A DNA stretch of 48,925 bases from Deltaproteobacteria bacterium (GTDB lineage Bacteria; Desulfobacterota; Desulfobulbia; Desulfobulbales; Desulfurivibrionaceae), in the NCBI GenBank assembly GCA_021847425.1, contig JAJZRF010000017.1:1-48925 (forward strand), given 5' to 3'. The notes below the pieces were generated by a model, which did not search any database, was not told where the DNA came from, and saw only the letters and a program-made list of their open reading frames with translations. The position numbers and the translations under genes were made by a program. Shown one piece after another: positions 16,456 to 24,203 of the stretch. Numbering within the stretch: position 1 is the stretch's first letter; each line of letters opens with the position of its first letter.

Positions 16456-16758
16456 TCCTGCTTGTTCCTTTTGTGGAGATTTTCATAAGTTGTTTGCCTG
16501 GACCTGGGTTCAATAGCGAACCTCTTTTAGGGCTTGAGCAATTCCCATGCCATTGCAAACAAATCGGGGATGGTTCTTGAAAAAGTACGTCATTGCTGGC
16601 GTTAAGAGCAAAAAAATTCCCTTCCCTTCTGCCGGTGCAACCCCATCCCATCAACAAATGACCGACCCCGCCAGAAACTGTTGACCGGACAGAGATGGAA
16701 GGCAGCCAACAGGCAAGGAGCCAGGGCATGGGCATACCCCCGCAAAAAACAGAGACAA

Positions 16759-16774
16759 TGTCGGGAAGCTGACA
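16759..16774 (+). promoter_or_regulatory. Candidate CooA operator at the cooS promoter
   Basis: TGTCGGGAAGCTGACA has the TGTCR-N6-YGACA symmetry of CooA sites. A -10-like TATGAT lies at 16796-16801. If transcription starts 7 bp after it (about 16808), the operator centre at 16766.5 is at -41.5, the class II activator position used by CRP-family proteins. No -35 box is seen, as expected for an activator-dependent promoter. cooS begins at 16861. Confidence 0.7.
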
Positions 16775-16795
16775 GAATGTTTTTCCGGGGCAACG

Positions 16796-16801
16796 TATGA
16801 T
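16796..16801 (+). promoter_or_regulatory. Candidate -10 element of cooS
   Basis: TATGAT differs from the sigma-70 consensus by one base and is correctly placed relative to the CooA-like site at 16759-16774. Confidence 0.55.
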
Positions 16802-16860
16802 CATGCTGTGAGGTGCATGGCCTTCCAGGAATAACCGTTGACTACAGAGGAGAACGCATC

Positions 16861-18735
16861 ATGGCAAAGGAAAAGCGAACGATTGAGGAGAAATCCATCT
16901 GGCCCGACGCCAGGCAAATGCTCGCCAAGGCCGAGCGCGACGGGGTGGAGACGGCCTGGGACCGGCTGGAACAGCAGACCCCGCATTGCAAATTCTGCGA
17001 GCTGGGCACCACCTGCCGCAACTGCGTCATGGGGCCGTGCCGGATCAGCGACAAGATGAAACGCGGTGTCTGCGGCGCTGACGGGGATGTGGTCGTGGCC
17101 AGAAATTTCGGCCGGTTCATCGCCGGGGGTTCGGCCGGCCACTCCGATCACGGCCGGGATCTGGTCGAGGTGCTGGAGGCCATTGTCGAGGGCGCCACCA
17201 AGGATTACCAAATCCGGGACGAGGCAAAGCTGATCCGCATCGCCGGGGAGATCGGGATCAAAACCGAGGGCAGGAAGATTCTCGAGATCGCCCGCGATGT
17301 TTTGGATATCTTTTACGGCGACTTCGGCAGCCGCAAGAAAGAGGTCTCGCTGCTGTGCCGGGTGCCTGCCAAGCGCCGCGCGATCTGGCGGAAACTCGGC
17401 ATGACCCCGCGCGGCGTTGACCGGGAGATCGTCGAGATGATGCATCGCACCCACATGGGCTGCGACAACGATGCGCCCAACACCCTGATCCACGCGGCGC
17501 GCACCGCCCTGGCCGACGGCTGGGCCGGCTCGATGATCGGCACCGAACTTTCCGACGTGATCTTCGGCACCCCCACCCCCAGGAAGGCCAAGGTGAACCT
17601 GGCGGTAATCCGCAAGGATCAGGTGAACGTTCTGGTCCATGGCCACAATCCGGTGGTGAGCGAGATGATCGTTGCCGCGGCCCAGGACCCGGCCCTGCTG
17701 GCCAGGGCCAAGGCGCTGGGCGCCACCGGCATCAATGTCGCCGGGCTCTGCTGCACCGGCAACGAGATCCTGGCCCGCCAGGGCATCCCCATGGCCGGCA
17801 ACCACCTGATGACCGAACTGGCGGTGGTCACCGGCGCGGTGGAGGCCATCGTTGTCGATTACCAGTGCATCATGCCGAGCCTGATTCCGGCGGCCGGCTG
17901 CTACCACACCAAGTTCATCACCACCGCCAACAAGGCCAAGTTCACCGGGGCCATCCATTTCAATGTCCGGCCGGAGACCGCCCTGGCCCAGGCCAAGGAG
18001 ATCGTCGGCCTTGCCGTGGAAGGGTTTGCCAAGCGCGATCCCAACCGGGTGGAGATTCCGGGCACGCCGGTGGAGATCATGACCGGTTTCAGCAACGAAG
18101 CGATCCTTACCGCCCTGGGCGGCAGCCTCACCCCGCTGCTCGATGCGGTAAAGGCAGGGAAGGTGCGCGGCTTTGTCGCCATTGTCGGCTGCAACAATCC
18201 GAAATTCCAGCAGGATTCCTGCAACGTCGGGTTGGCTAAGGCCCTGATCAAAAAGGACATCATGGTTTTGGTCACCGGCTGTGTAACCACCGCCGCCGGC
18301 AAGGCAGGCCTGTTGATGCCCGAGGCGATTTCCATGGCCGGGCCGGGGCTCAAGGCGGTCTGCGGCGCTTTGGGTATTCCGCCGGTCCTCCACATGGGCA
18401 GCTGTGTGGACAACTCGCGGGTTATCCAGCTCTGCGCCCTGATTGCCAACGAATTGGGGGTAGACATCTCCGACCTGCCGGTGTGCGCCTCCTCGCCCGA
18501 GTGGTATTCGGAAAAGGCGGCGGCCATCGGCCTCTATGCGGTGGCCTGCGGCATCTATACCCATCTGGGGCTGCCGCCCAATATCCTTGGCTCCAAGGTG
18601 GTCACCGATCTGGCTTTAAACGGACTGGAAGGTCTGGTGGGTGCCAGCTTCGTGGTCGAGCCCGACCCGCTTAAGGCGGCAGAACTGCTCGATCAGCGGA
18701 TCATCAGCAAGCGCAAGGCGCTGGGGCTGCCCTGA
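16861..18735 (+). CDS. cooS: Anaerobic Ni-Fe carbon monoxide dehydrogenase catalytic subunit
   Basis: CooS interconverts CO and CO2 at the [Ni-4Fe-4S] C-cluster. The 624-residue length is typical. The N-terminal Cys set for the D- and B-clusters is seen as C43, C46, C52, C55, C60 and C71 (CKFCELGTTCRNCVMGPC). C-cluster and active-site regions include VLVHGHNPVV, GLCCTGNE, VGCNNPK, VTGCVTTAAGK and MGSCVDNSR. The ATG at 16861 has AGAGGAGAA upstream; the longer frame from 16813 is not needed. There is no cooC maturation ATPase, cooF ferredoxin or acetyl-CoA synthase subunit next to it, so it is a solitary CooS whose nickel insertion and electron acceptor come from elsewhere. The promoter suggests CO induction through the nearby CooA. 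Confidence 0.97.
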   Translation: MAKEKRTIEEKSIWPDARQMLAKAERDGVETAWDRLEQQTPHCKFCELGTTCRNCVMGPCRISDKMKRGVCGADGDVVVARNFGRFIAGGSAGHSDHGRDLVEVLEAIVEGATKDYQIRDEAKLIRIAGEIGIKTEGRKILEIARDVLDIFYGDFGSRKKEVSLLCRVPAKRRAIWRKLGMTPRGVDREIVEMMHRTHMGCDNDAPNTLIHAARTALADGWAGSMIGTELSDVIFGTPTPRKAKVNLAVIRKDQVNVLVHGHNPVVSEMIVAAAQDPALLARAKALGATGINVAGLCCTGNEILARQGIPMAGNHLMTELAVVTGAVEAIVVDYQCIMPSLIPAAGCYHTKFITTANKAKFTGAIHFNVRPETALAQAKEIVGLAVEGFAKRDPNRVEIPGTPVEIMTGFSNEAILTALGGSLTPLLDAVKAGKVRGFVAIVGCNNPKFQQDSCNVGLAKALIKKDIMVLVTGCVTTAAGKAGLLMPEAISMAGPGLKAVCGALGIPPVLHMGSCVDNSRVIQLCALIANELGVDISDLPVCASSPEWYSEKAAAIGLYAVACGIYTHLGLPPNILGSKVVTDLALNGLEGLVGASFVVEPDPLKAAELLDQRIISKRKALGLP

Positions 18736-18802
18736 GAGGCGAAGGTGTTTTTGTGCTGGGCACAGACTGCAGCCCGGGCCGGTTGTCGCCGCTCCGGGCC
18801 GG

Positions 18803-19777
18803 TCAGTTTGCCGTGCGTCGGGAGGGGTGTTTTTTGTGCTTTCGGACGTTTTTGTGGGCGGGCTTTGCCTTGATTTCCTCCAGGGTCTGCCGGAAATTAG
18901 CCAGCAGCGGCCCGCCAAGCTCCACGGCCCGTTGCGCCGAAGCCAGGGCCTCTTTCCGCTTGCCCTGTTCGTTCAGGACCTGGGCCAGGTTGTTGAAGGG
19001 GATGCCGTTTTTGGGCTGAAGCAGGGTTGCCCGGCGAAAGGCCTCGGCACTGGCGGCAAGATCGTGCAGCTGGTAACGGCTGTTGCCAATACCCATCCAG
19101 GCACCAAAACTCTCCGGCCATCGTTTCAGGGCCGCACCATATCCGGCTGCGGCGCCCTTCCACTGCCCGGTTCTTTCCAGGCCGGCAACGGCGGCAAGCC
19201 AAGGTTCTTCTTCCGCCGTGGCAGGCAGGCGGTCAGGCGGCAGAACCAGGAGCCCCCAGCACTCGCTGCGCTGCCAGGTATTCAGGAAGACCCGGTAGCT
19301 GAGATGTTCGCTGGCGGTGAGCCCTGAGTGGAGGATGACCTCGCCCTGCTCTTGATCGTAGCCGATCACCACGCCATAGTGCCATTTCGGGTACCAGGAG
19401 AAACCGAGATTGAGCAAAACGATAACCGGATGGCCAGCCGCGACTTCGGCCAGCAGGGGTTCGCTGCCGGCAATGGGATAACCGACCCGGCCATGCCTGC
19501 GGGCTGCGCCGAGCAGGGCACTCTGCAGGCTGCCCTTGAGGCCGGGGGTGAAGACTTCGGGGGTGAGGTCCGCGGGTTGTACCGCCACCCCGCTCCAGTT
19601 AAGCGCCATGGCCAGGGCTGCCGGCCCGCACTGCAATTCTTCCTGGGCAAAGAAAGGTACCCCGGCGGCCATGGCCTTGTCCGGCCTGCCCGGCGCCAGG
19701 GGCAGCCGTTCCGCCGGAAAAAGGGCGCAGCCGGAGAGGAAAAGAGGCAGCGCTAAAAACAACAGGCCGGCAATCAT
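18803..19777 (-). CDS. PA2778-like lipoprotein: C39-type cysteine peptidase with TPR repeats
   Basis: The N-terminus MIAGLLFLALPLFLSGC is a lipoprotein signal. A papain-like C39 domain follows: FFAQEELQCGPAALAMAL (catalytic Cys), GHPVIVLLNLGF, and the His strand WHYGVVIGYDQEQGEVILHSG. The C-terminal third holds TPR units (AWMGIGNSRYQLHDLAASAEAFRRAT; PFNNLAQVLNEQGKRKEALASAQRA). This matches the PA2778 family of cysteine peptidases. The open frame extends to 19849 and overlaps the PA2779-like stop, so translational coupling from the earlier ATG is possible. The chosen ATG at 19777 lies in a perfect 10-bp hairpin (GCCGGCAATC/GATTGCCGGC). It ends with a basic tail. It faces cooS convergently. Confidence 0.85.
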   Translation of the reverse strand: MIAGLLFLALPLFLSGCALFPAERLPLAPGRPDKAMAAGVPFFAQEELQCGPAALAMALNWSGVAVQPADLTPEVFTPGLKGSLQSALLGAARRHGRVGYPIAGSEPLLAEVAAGHPVIVLLNLGFSWYPKWHYGVVIGYDQEQGEVILHSGLTASEHLSYRVFLNTWQRSECWGLLVLPPDRLPATAEEEPWLAAVAGLERTGQWKGAAAGYGAALKRWPESFGAWMGIGNSRYQLHDLAASAEAFRRATLLQPKNGIPFNNLAQVLNEQGKRKEALASAQRAVELGGPLLANFRQTLEEIKAKPAHKNVRKHKKHPSRRTAN

Positions 19778-19817
19778 CCGATTGCCGGCCTGAAGGAAAC
19801 GCGAATTTGCCTGGCGC

Positions 19818-20225
19818 TTAGCGGTGGTGGTTGACAAAGGAAAAAACATGGGTGAGTCCGAGGAGGTCGGTGATCAGCAAAACCACAAAGATAAAAACCG
19901 CGGCGCCGACGATCGCGCCGATCCCATCGCCACCGGCGGGCAGCTGGTCCATGGTTTTGGAGATTTTTGCCAGTTCCGCATCGGAAAGGCTGGCTACCCT
20001 TTTCTGCGCCTCGGCAGCATCAACGCCCTGCTGCACCATGACTTTCCGCACATCTTCCCGGCCCAGGAAGGCGGCAACCCGCGCTCTGTCCGTTTCCGTC
20101 CTCTGTGCCGCGAGCACGGTACTGGTGTCGATCATCTGCGCCTTTGCCGCATGCACGGAAAGATCGAGGAGGAGAAAGGAGAAAACCAACAAGAAACTCA
20201 CGGGCTTGATTATTTTTTGCAGCAT
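19818..20225 (-). CDS. PA2779 family membrane-anchored protein
   Basis: A 135-residue protein with an N-terminal signal segment (FLLVFSFLLLDLSVHA), a charged middle (DTSTVLAAQRTETDRARVAAFLGREDVRKVMVQQGVDAAEAQKRVASLSDAEL) and one C-terminal membrane helix (GAIVGAAVFIFVVLLITDLLGLTHVF). This is the partner that conservedly precedes the PA2778-type peptidase. The function of the pair is unknown; a processing or export role for a secreted peptide has been the natural guess because of the C39 domain. It opens the two-gene unit on the minus strand. Confidence 0.88.
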   Translation of the reverse strand: MLQKIIKPVSFLLVFSFLLLDLSVHAAKAQMIDTSTVLAAQRTETDRARVAAFLGREDVRKVMVQQGVDAAEAQKRVASLSDAELAKISKTMDQLPAGGDGIGAIVGAAVFIFVVLLITDLLGLTHVFSFVNHHR

Positions 20226-20393
20226 GGATCTTCTCCCTTGTTTTGAAGTTTAGTAGAAGTTATACCCAACAAAAAAACACCCCTACTATAATAAATAATA
20301 GGGGCGGACAGTGCAATGGCTTTCCCGCTTTTGGCCCCTGTTTTTCCGCACAGAAAAAATTCCTTAAGGGGACAGCGGGGAGAAGAACCCCGG

Positions 20394-20615
20394 CTAAAAC
20401 GGGTCAAACTCAAGGGCGCCGTCGAATTCCTCGGCGTAGTGTTCGCTCTGGAAAAAGGCGCAGCGCAGGCAGCGCTCGCTTTTCTGGCGGAAGGCCAGGA
20501 TGGGCCGGCCGGAGCCGATGGTGCCGGCCAGCGAAGCACAACTATTGCCCGAACCGGGGAAGGCCGGGCAGGTTTTTTTCTTTTCTCCGCAGTGGTGAAA
20601 ATCCCAGCAGTGCAT
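20394..20615 (-). CDS. Two-CW domain cysteine-rich protein
   Basis: A 73-residue protein starting MHCWDFHHCG and continuing EKKKTCPAFP, NSCASLAGT and KSERCLRCAFF. The Cys pattern C-x5-C-x6-C-x9-C and later C-x2-C matches small proteins found in delta-proteobacteria and other anaerobes and annotated as two-CW domain proteins, probably metal or haem/iron-sulfur binding. The ATG at 20615 has AGGGA about 11 bp upstream. A longer frame to 20924 overlaps the response-regulator gene and is not credible for its first part. It lies downstream of the BaeSR-like operon, about 160 bp past the response regulator stop. Confidence 0.7.
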   Translation of the reverse strand: MHCWDFHHCGEKKKTCPAFPGSGNSCASLAGTIGSGRPILAFRQKSERCLRCAFFQSEHYAEEFDGALEFDPF

Positions 20616-20775
20616 GGCAATGATCCCTGGGCAGCGAGACCGGACAAGGGGCCAATTGGGGCAGCCGATCGCGACGTTGGCAGAAACTGTATCATATCCC
20701 TGGGCGAGCCCCGAGGCAATACGGAATAAATACGGGCTTCGGACGCGAATTGCATAGCCGATAAGCGCAACGGGT

Positions 20776-21480
20776 TCAGAGAGACTCTTCCTTGTCTGCC
20801 GGGCACGGCGCCGGTTCTGCCAGCGGTTCAAGCTTGTACCCCACCCCATAAACGGAATGGATGAAATCCGAGCCGGCGCCAATGAAGGCGATCTTTCTGC
20901 GCAGTTTTTTGATGTGACTGTCAATGGTCCGGTCGGCCACGATCCGCTCGTCGGGATAGATGCTGTCCATCAACTGCTGGCGGGTGCAGACCTTCCCTGT
21001 TTTTACGGAAAGGAATTGCAGCAATTTGAATTCGACCGCGGTGAGTTCCAGGTCTTGGCCGTTCAGGGTGGCTTGGTAGCGGTCCTGGTCCAGGATCAGA
21101 CCGCTTACCGGGGAAAGGGAGGGCCCCTCGCTTCGTCTGAGCACCGCCCTGACCCTGGCCACCACCTCGCGGGGACTGAACGGTTTGCAGATGTAGTCGT
21201 CCGCCCCGGATTCCAGCCCCTGGAGTCTGTCGATCTCCTCAACGCGGGCGGTGATCATGATGATCGGCACGGACGAGCGGGTGCGGATATCCCGGCAGAT
21301 ATCCAGACCGTCACGTTCAGGCAGCATCAGGTCCAGCAGGATCAGGGCCGGGGCGTGCTCCCGGGCCCAGGGAACCACTGCCGAGCCATTGGCGATCCAG
21401 AAGGTCTTGAACCCTGCCTGGCGCAGATAGTCGCGTAACACCCCGGCCAGTTTCGGCTCATCCTCCACGATCAGGATCAT
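20776..21480 (-). CDS. OmpR-family response regulator (BaeR-like)
   Basis: A 234-residue regulator. The receiver domain has acidic residues EDE near the start, the phospho-acceptor D50 in ILLDLMLPERDG, T in IIMITAR and K in YICKPFSPREV. The C-terminal winged-helix domain reads LTAVEFKLLQFLSVKTGKVCTRQQLMDSIY and RTIDSHIKKLRRKI. The start codon overlaps the stop region of the histidine kinase (ATGA at 21477-21480) in an unusual order: regulator first on the minus strand is downstream of the kinase. The pair resembles BaeSR/CpxRA envelope-stress systems. Confidence 0.93.
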   Translation of the reverse strand: MILIVEDEPKLAGVLRDYLRQAGFKTFWIANGSAVVPWAREHAPALILLDLMLPERDGLDICRDIRTRSSVPIIMITARVEEIDRLQGLESGADDYICKPFSPREVVARVRAVLRRSEGPSLSPVSGLILDQDRYQATLNGQDLELTAVEFKLLQFLSVKTGKVCTRQQLMDSIYPDERIVADRTIDSHIKKLRRKIAFIGAGSDFIHSVYGVGYKLEPLAEPAPCPADKEESL

Positions 21481-22943
21481 TTGCCTTCACCTCGATGCTC
21501 CGTCATGGGCAGCTCGACCTGCACCCACAGTCCGCCCAGGGGGGAGGGCTGTACCGAGATTTGCCCCTGGTGGGCCTCGACGATATTCCGGCAGATGGCC
21601 AGGCCGAGGCCGGCGCCGCCGGTGGCGCGGTTGCGGGAGGCCTCAACCCGGAAGAGCCGCTCGAACAGCCGTTTCAGGTCCGGTTCCGCAACTCCGGGGG
21701 CGGAGTCCTGGAAATCGAGGGTCACGGTCCGTCCATGGCAGGTCATGCCGATGCGCAGCTCTCCTCCGGCGTTGGTGTACTTCAGGGAATTGGCGAGCAG
21801 GTTGGCGAAAAGCTGGCGCAAGCGTTCGGGGTCCCCGAATATTTCCACCATGGGTTTTGAAGGGAGAGTGGTGGCGAGGGTGATTTCCTTGCCGGAGAAT
21901 TCCGCCTTGTGGCTGGCAATTGTTTCCTTGAGCAGTTCCATGATATCCAGCCTTTCCTTCCGGTAGGTGAGCGCCCCCAAATCGGACATGGCCAGCTGGT
22001 AAAGATCGTCCACCAGGCGGGTGAGGCGGATCACCTCCCCGTGCAGGGAGCGGAGTGCGGCGGAATCCGGCTGGCGGATGCCGTCCTGGAGCGCTTCGAT
22101 CTCGCCCCGCAGGATCGCCACCGGCGTGCGCAATTCGTGGGAGATATCCGCCACCCATTGCCTCCGGCCCTGCTCGTTTTTTTCCAGGGTCATGGCCAGG
22201 ATATTGAAGTTGTCGGCCAGCTGCCCCAGTTCGTCGGCGGAGACCACTTCCACTCTGGTGGAAAACTTCCCTGCGGCCAGCCGGCGTGTCGCCTCCGCCA
22301 GATCGCGGAGCGGGCGGACCAGCCGTTTGGAGAGAATCAGCGAGAGCCCGGTGGCCAGCAGGAGAATGACTCCAGCCACCATGACAAAGGTCAAGGACTG
22401 TTCCCGGAGAAAACGTTCCTGGTGGGGTTCGGACAACTCCTCGCGGGGCAACAACCCCAGGTATCCCACGATCTTGCCTTGATGGAGCAAGGGGGTTGCC
22501 TCGCTGCCCGCGGGGATTGCAATCCGGCTGATCAGAACCTTTCTGTTTGCATCAAGAAGAAAGAGGCGTTGCACAAAGCGGTGGGCCAGATGTGGCGGGA
22601 GCGGCCCGGGGGGGTGTCCACCCTCCATCCCGGGGCTTGGCCGTGGGCCAGGCAGGGCGCCATCCGGGGGAGGAGGCGGCGGGACATTCCCCGGCATGGC
22701 GGCAATGACCAGCCGATGCCACAGGGCTGGGTGGTGCAGCACGAAATCCCAGCCGGAATCAGGGCGATATCCCTCCTCCAGCGAGGCGGCCAGCCGGGAA
22801 ACCCCTGTTTTTTCCACGGTGTTGAGATAACGCAGGAATCCCTGCTTCATGCTCAACTGCATGATGAGGACCAAGCTGATCACCGCCATGCCGGCAGCCA
22901 AAATAATCGCCAGGAAAAGCCTGTGTGTCACGCTGATCTTCAT
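21477..22943 (-). CDS. Sensor histidine kinase (BaeS-like)
   Basis: A 488-residue inner-membrane kinase with two membrane segments (LFLAIILAAGMAVISLVLIMQL near the start, FVMVAGVILLLATGLSLIL before HAMP). The periplasmic part between them is Pro/Gly-rich (PPPPPPDGALPGPRPSPG), possibly flexible. HAMP (KRLVRPLRDLAEATRRLAAGKF) is followed by the phospho-acceptor WVADISHELRTPVAILRGEIEAL, the N box LRQLFANLLANSLKYTNAGG, the D/F box and G2 GGAGLGLAICRNIVEAHQG. It is expressed with the response regulator and divergent from the EF-hand gene across 194 bp. The Pro/Gly stretch between the membrane segments is atypical and worth noting for metal or envelope sensing. Confidence 0.92.
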   Translation of the reverse strand: MKISVTHRLFLAIILAAGMAVISLVLIMQLSMKQGFLRYLNTVEKTGVSRLAASLEEGYRPDSGWDFVLHHPALWHRLVIAAMPGNVPPPPPPDGALPGPRPSPGMEGGHPPGPLPPHLAHRFVQRLFLLDANRKVLISRIAIPAGSEATPLLHQGKIVGYLGLLPREELSEPHQERFLREQSLTFVMVAGVILLLATGLSLILSKRLVRPLRDLAEATRRLAAGKFSTRVEVVSADELGQLADNFNILAMTLEKNEQGRRQWVADISHELRTPVAILRGEIEALQDGIRQPDSAALRSLHGEVIRLTRLVDDLYQLAMSDLGALTYRKERLDIMELLKETIASHKAEFSGKEITLATTLPSKPMVEIFGDPERLRQLFANLLANSLKYTNAGGELRIGMTCHGRTVTLDFQDSAPGVAEPDLKRLFERLFRVEASRNRATGGAGLGLAICRNIVEAHQGQISVQPSPLGGLWVQVELPMTEHRGEGK

Positions 22944-23137
22944 CCCCTTCTCCCGTCACTCCGTACGGATTCAGTTTCCTTTTATCATAACCAGCGGGAT
23001 TCACGCATGACCATTTGACGAGGGAGAAATCATTTCCTTATTCTTTCCACATTGTTTTGCCGCTCCTCACCCGATATGGAAAACAGGCGTATCATGGACG
23101 GGATGCATCTTCAGATTTCATATCAGGAGGACAGAGT

Positions 23138-24097
23138 ATGGTGAGCAGTATCAGCAGTTCCAACAATTATGCCCTGCAGCAGGCCTTGCTGGCCATGCAG
23201 CAGCAACAGCAGCAGAGTGGAGCAGCGCAAAATTTGTTCGGGGTGATGGATTCGAACGGCAGCGGCGGGACTTCCCAGTCCGGGGTGACCTCGCTGGCAC
23301 AGGCCATTGGCGGCACGAGCAGCCAGAGCCTCAACGCGAGCAGCGCTGCCTTTACCGGCTACGACACCAATGGCAATGGCGCGTTGAGCGGGCAGGAATT
23401 CATGGCCGCACTGGAAAGCAACGCTCTTCTTTCGGGAGGGACGGAGAGCCCGGGGCTATTGGGGACGTCATCAACCTCGATGGACCAGGCCACAGCGGCT
23501 TATTCCGCCAATTCCGGAGGGGACGGGCTTTCCGCCCTGATTGCCGGACTGCAAAATCTGGTGCAGCAGTTGCAGTCCGGGTCCGGCGACCAAGGCACTT
23601 CCTCGACCGCGGCGGCCAATACGACCACGGCGCCGGTCGAACACCACCATCATGGCGGGCACCACGGAGGCGGGGGCCTTTTCAAGAAGGTGGATACGGA
23701 CGGCAGCGGCGGGGTTTCCATGGATGAGCTTTCAGCCATGGCCACGAACGTGCAAAACAATGGCGGGCCGGCCATTAACGTTACTCAGTCCACCTTTGCG
23801 GCGACCGACGCCAACGGAGACGGCCAGCTCAGTCCCGATGAGCTGAAAACATTCATGGGCCAGCAGGGTCTTGTCCCGCCGTCCCAAGGCGGAGGCATGG
23901 CCTCGGCAACCGCAAGCGATGCCTCGCAAACCGGAATTTCCGGCGCAACGGGTTCCGCTTCTTCGGGCAATACAACGGTTGCCTCCGCCACCCAGAAGCA
24001 GATCGATATGCTGCAGATGATGCTGGAACAACTGACAACCCTCAACTCGGCAGCAAACGCAACAACGCCTACTTCCCTGCTGGATGTCACCGCGTAA
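23138..24097 (+). CDS. EF-hand protein with polyhistidine stretch (XopAW-like)
   Basis: A 319-residue, Ser/Gly/Gln-rich protein without an evident Sec signal. Canonical calcium-binding EF loops are at residues 76-87 (DTNGNGALSGQE), 186-197 (DTDGSGGVSMDE) and 224-235 (DANGDGQLSPDE); a fourth at 38-49 (DSNGSGG) lacks the position-12 Glu. A HHHHGGHHGGGG stretch (169-180) just before the third loop may bind Ni, Zn or Cu. The start MVSSISSSNNY with Q-rich helix resembles bacterial EF-hand proteins of the XopAW type. AGGAGG sits 6 bp before the ATG at 23138. It is divergent from the BaeSR-like pair, which may control it. A hairpin at about 24113-24146 follows the stop. Confidence 0.85.
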   Translation: MVSSISSSNNYALQQALLAMQQQQQQSGAAQNLFGVMDSNGSGGTSQSGVTSLAQAIGGTSSQSLNASSAAFTGYDTNGNGALSGQEFMAALESNALLSGGTESPGLLGTSSTSMDQATAAYSANSGGDGLSALIAGLQNLVQQLQSGSGDQGTSSTAAANTTTAPVEHHHHGGHHGGGGLFKKVDTDGSGGVSMDELSAMATNVQNNGGPAINVTQSTFAATDANGDGQLSPDELKTFMGQQGLVPPSQGGGMASATASDASQTGISGATGSASSGNTTVASATQKQIDMLQMMLEQLTTLNSAANATTPTSLLDVTA

Positions 24098-24112
24098 CTA
24101 ACTCCCCTCTGT

Positions 24113-24146
24113 CCCGGCTGTCTTCGGAGATGAAGGCAGCCGGGCG
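24113..24146 (+). terminator. Possible terminator after the EF-hand gene
   Basis: CCCGGCTG pairs with CAGCCGGG across a 16-18-base loop shortly after the EF-hand stop. There is no immediate T run, although a TTTTTTT stretch lies about 25 bp further on. Weak as an intrinsic terminator. Confidence 0.4.
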
Positions 24147-24203
24147 CCGCAGAACTACAGCAAACCGGCTCTTTTTTTCCTGAGCACAAACACAAGCCGA
24201 CTT

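Larger units (their letters stand above)
16456..16860. other. Divergent intergenic region between cytochrome and cooS
   Basis: This 405-bp stretch has no supported gene. It holds the CooA-like operator and -10 box described separately near its right end and must contain the cytochrome promoter on the other strand. I see no convincing riboswitch or terminator in the rest. Confidence 0.6.

Noticed and set aside
16679-16691. TGTTGACCGGACA as a second CooA site
   Set aside because: Half-sites are separated by only 3 bases and it lies far from the -10 box; spacing does not fit CRP-family binding.
18736-18802. Terminator between cooS and the PA2778-like gene
   Set aside because: GCCCGG and CCGGGC arms are short with a long loop and no T run, so it is not convincing.
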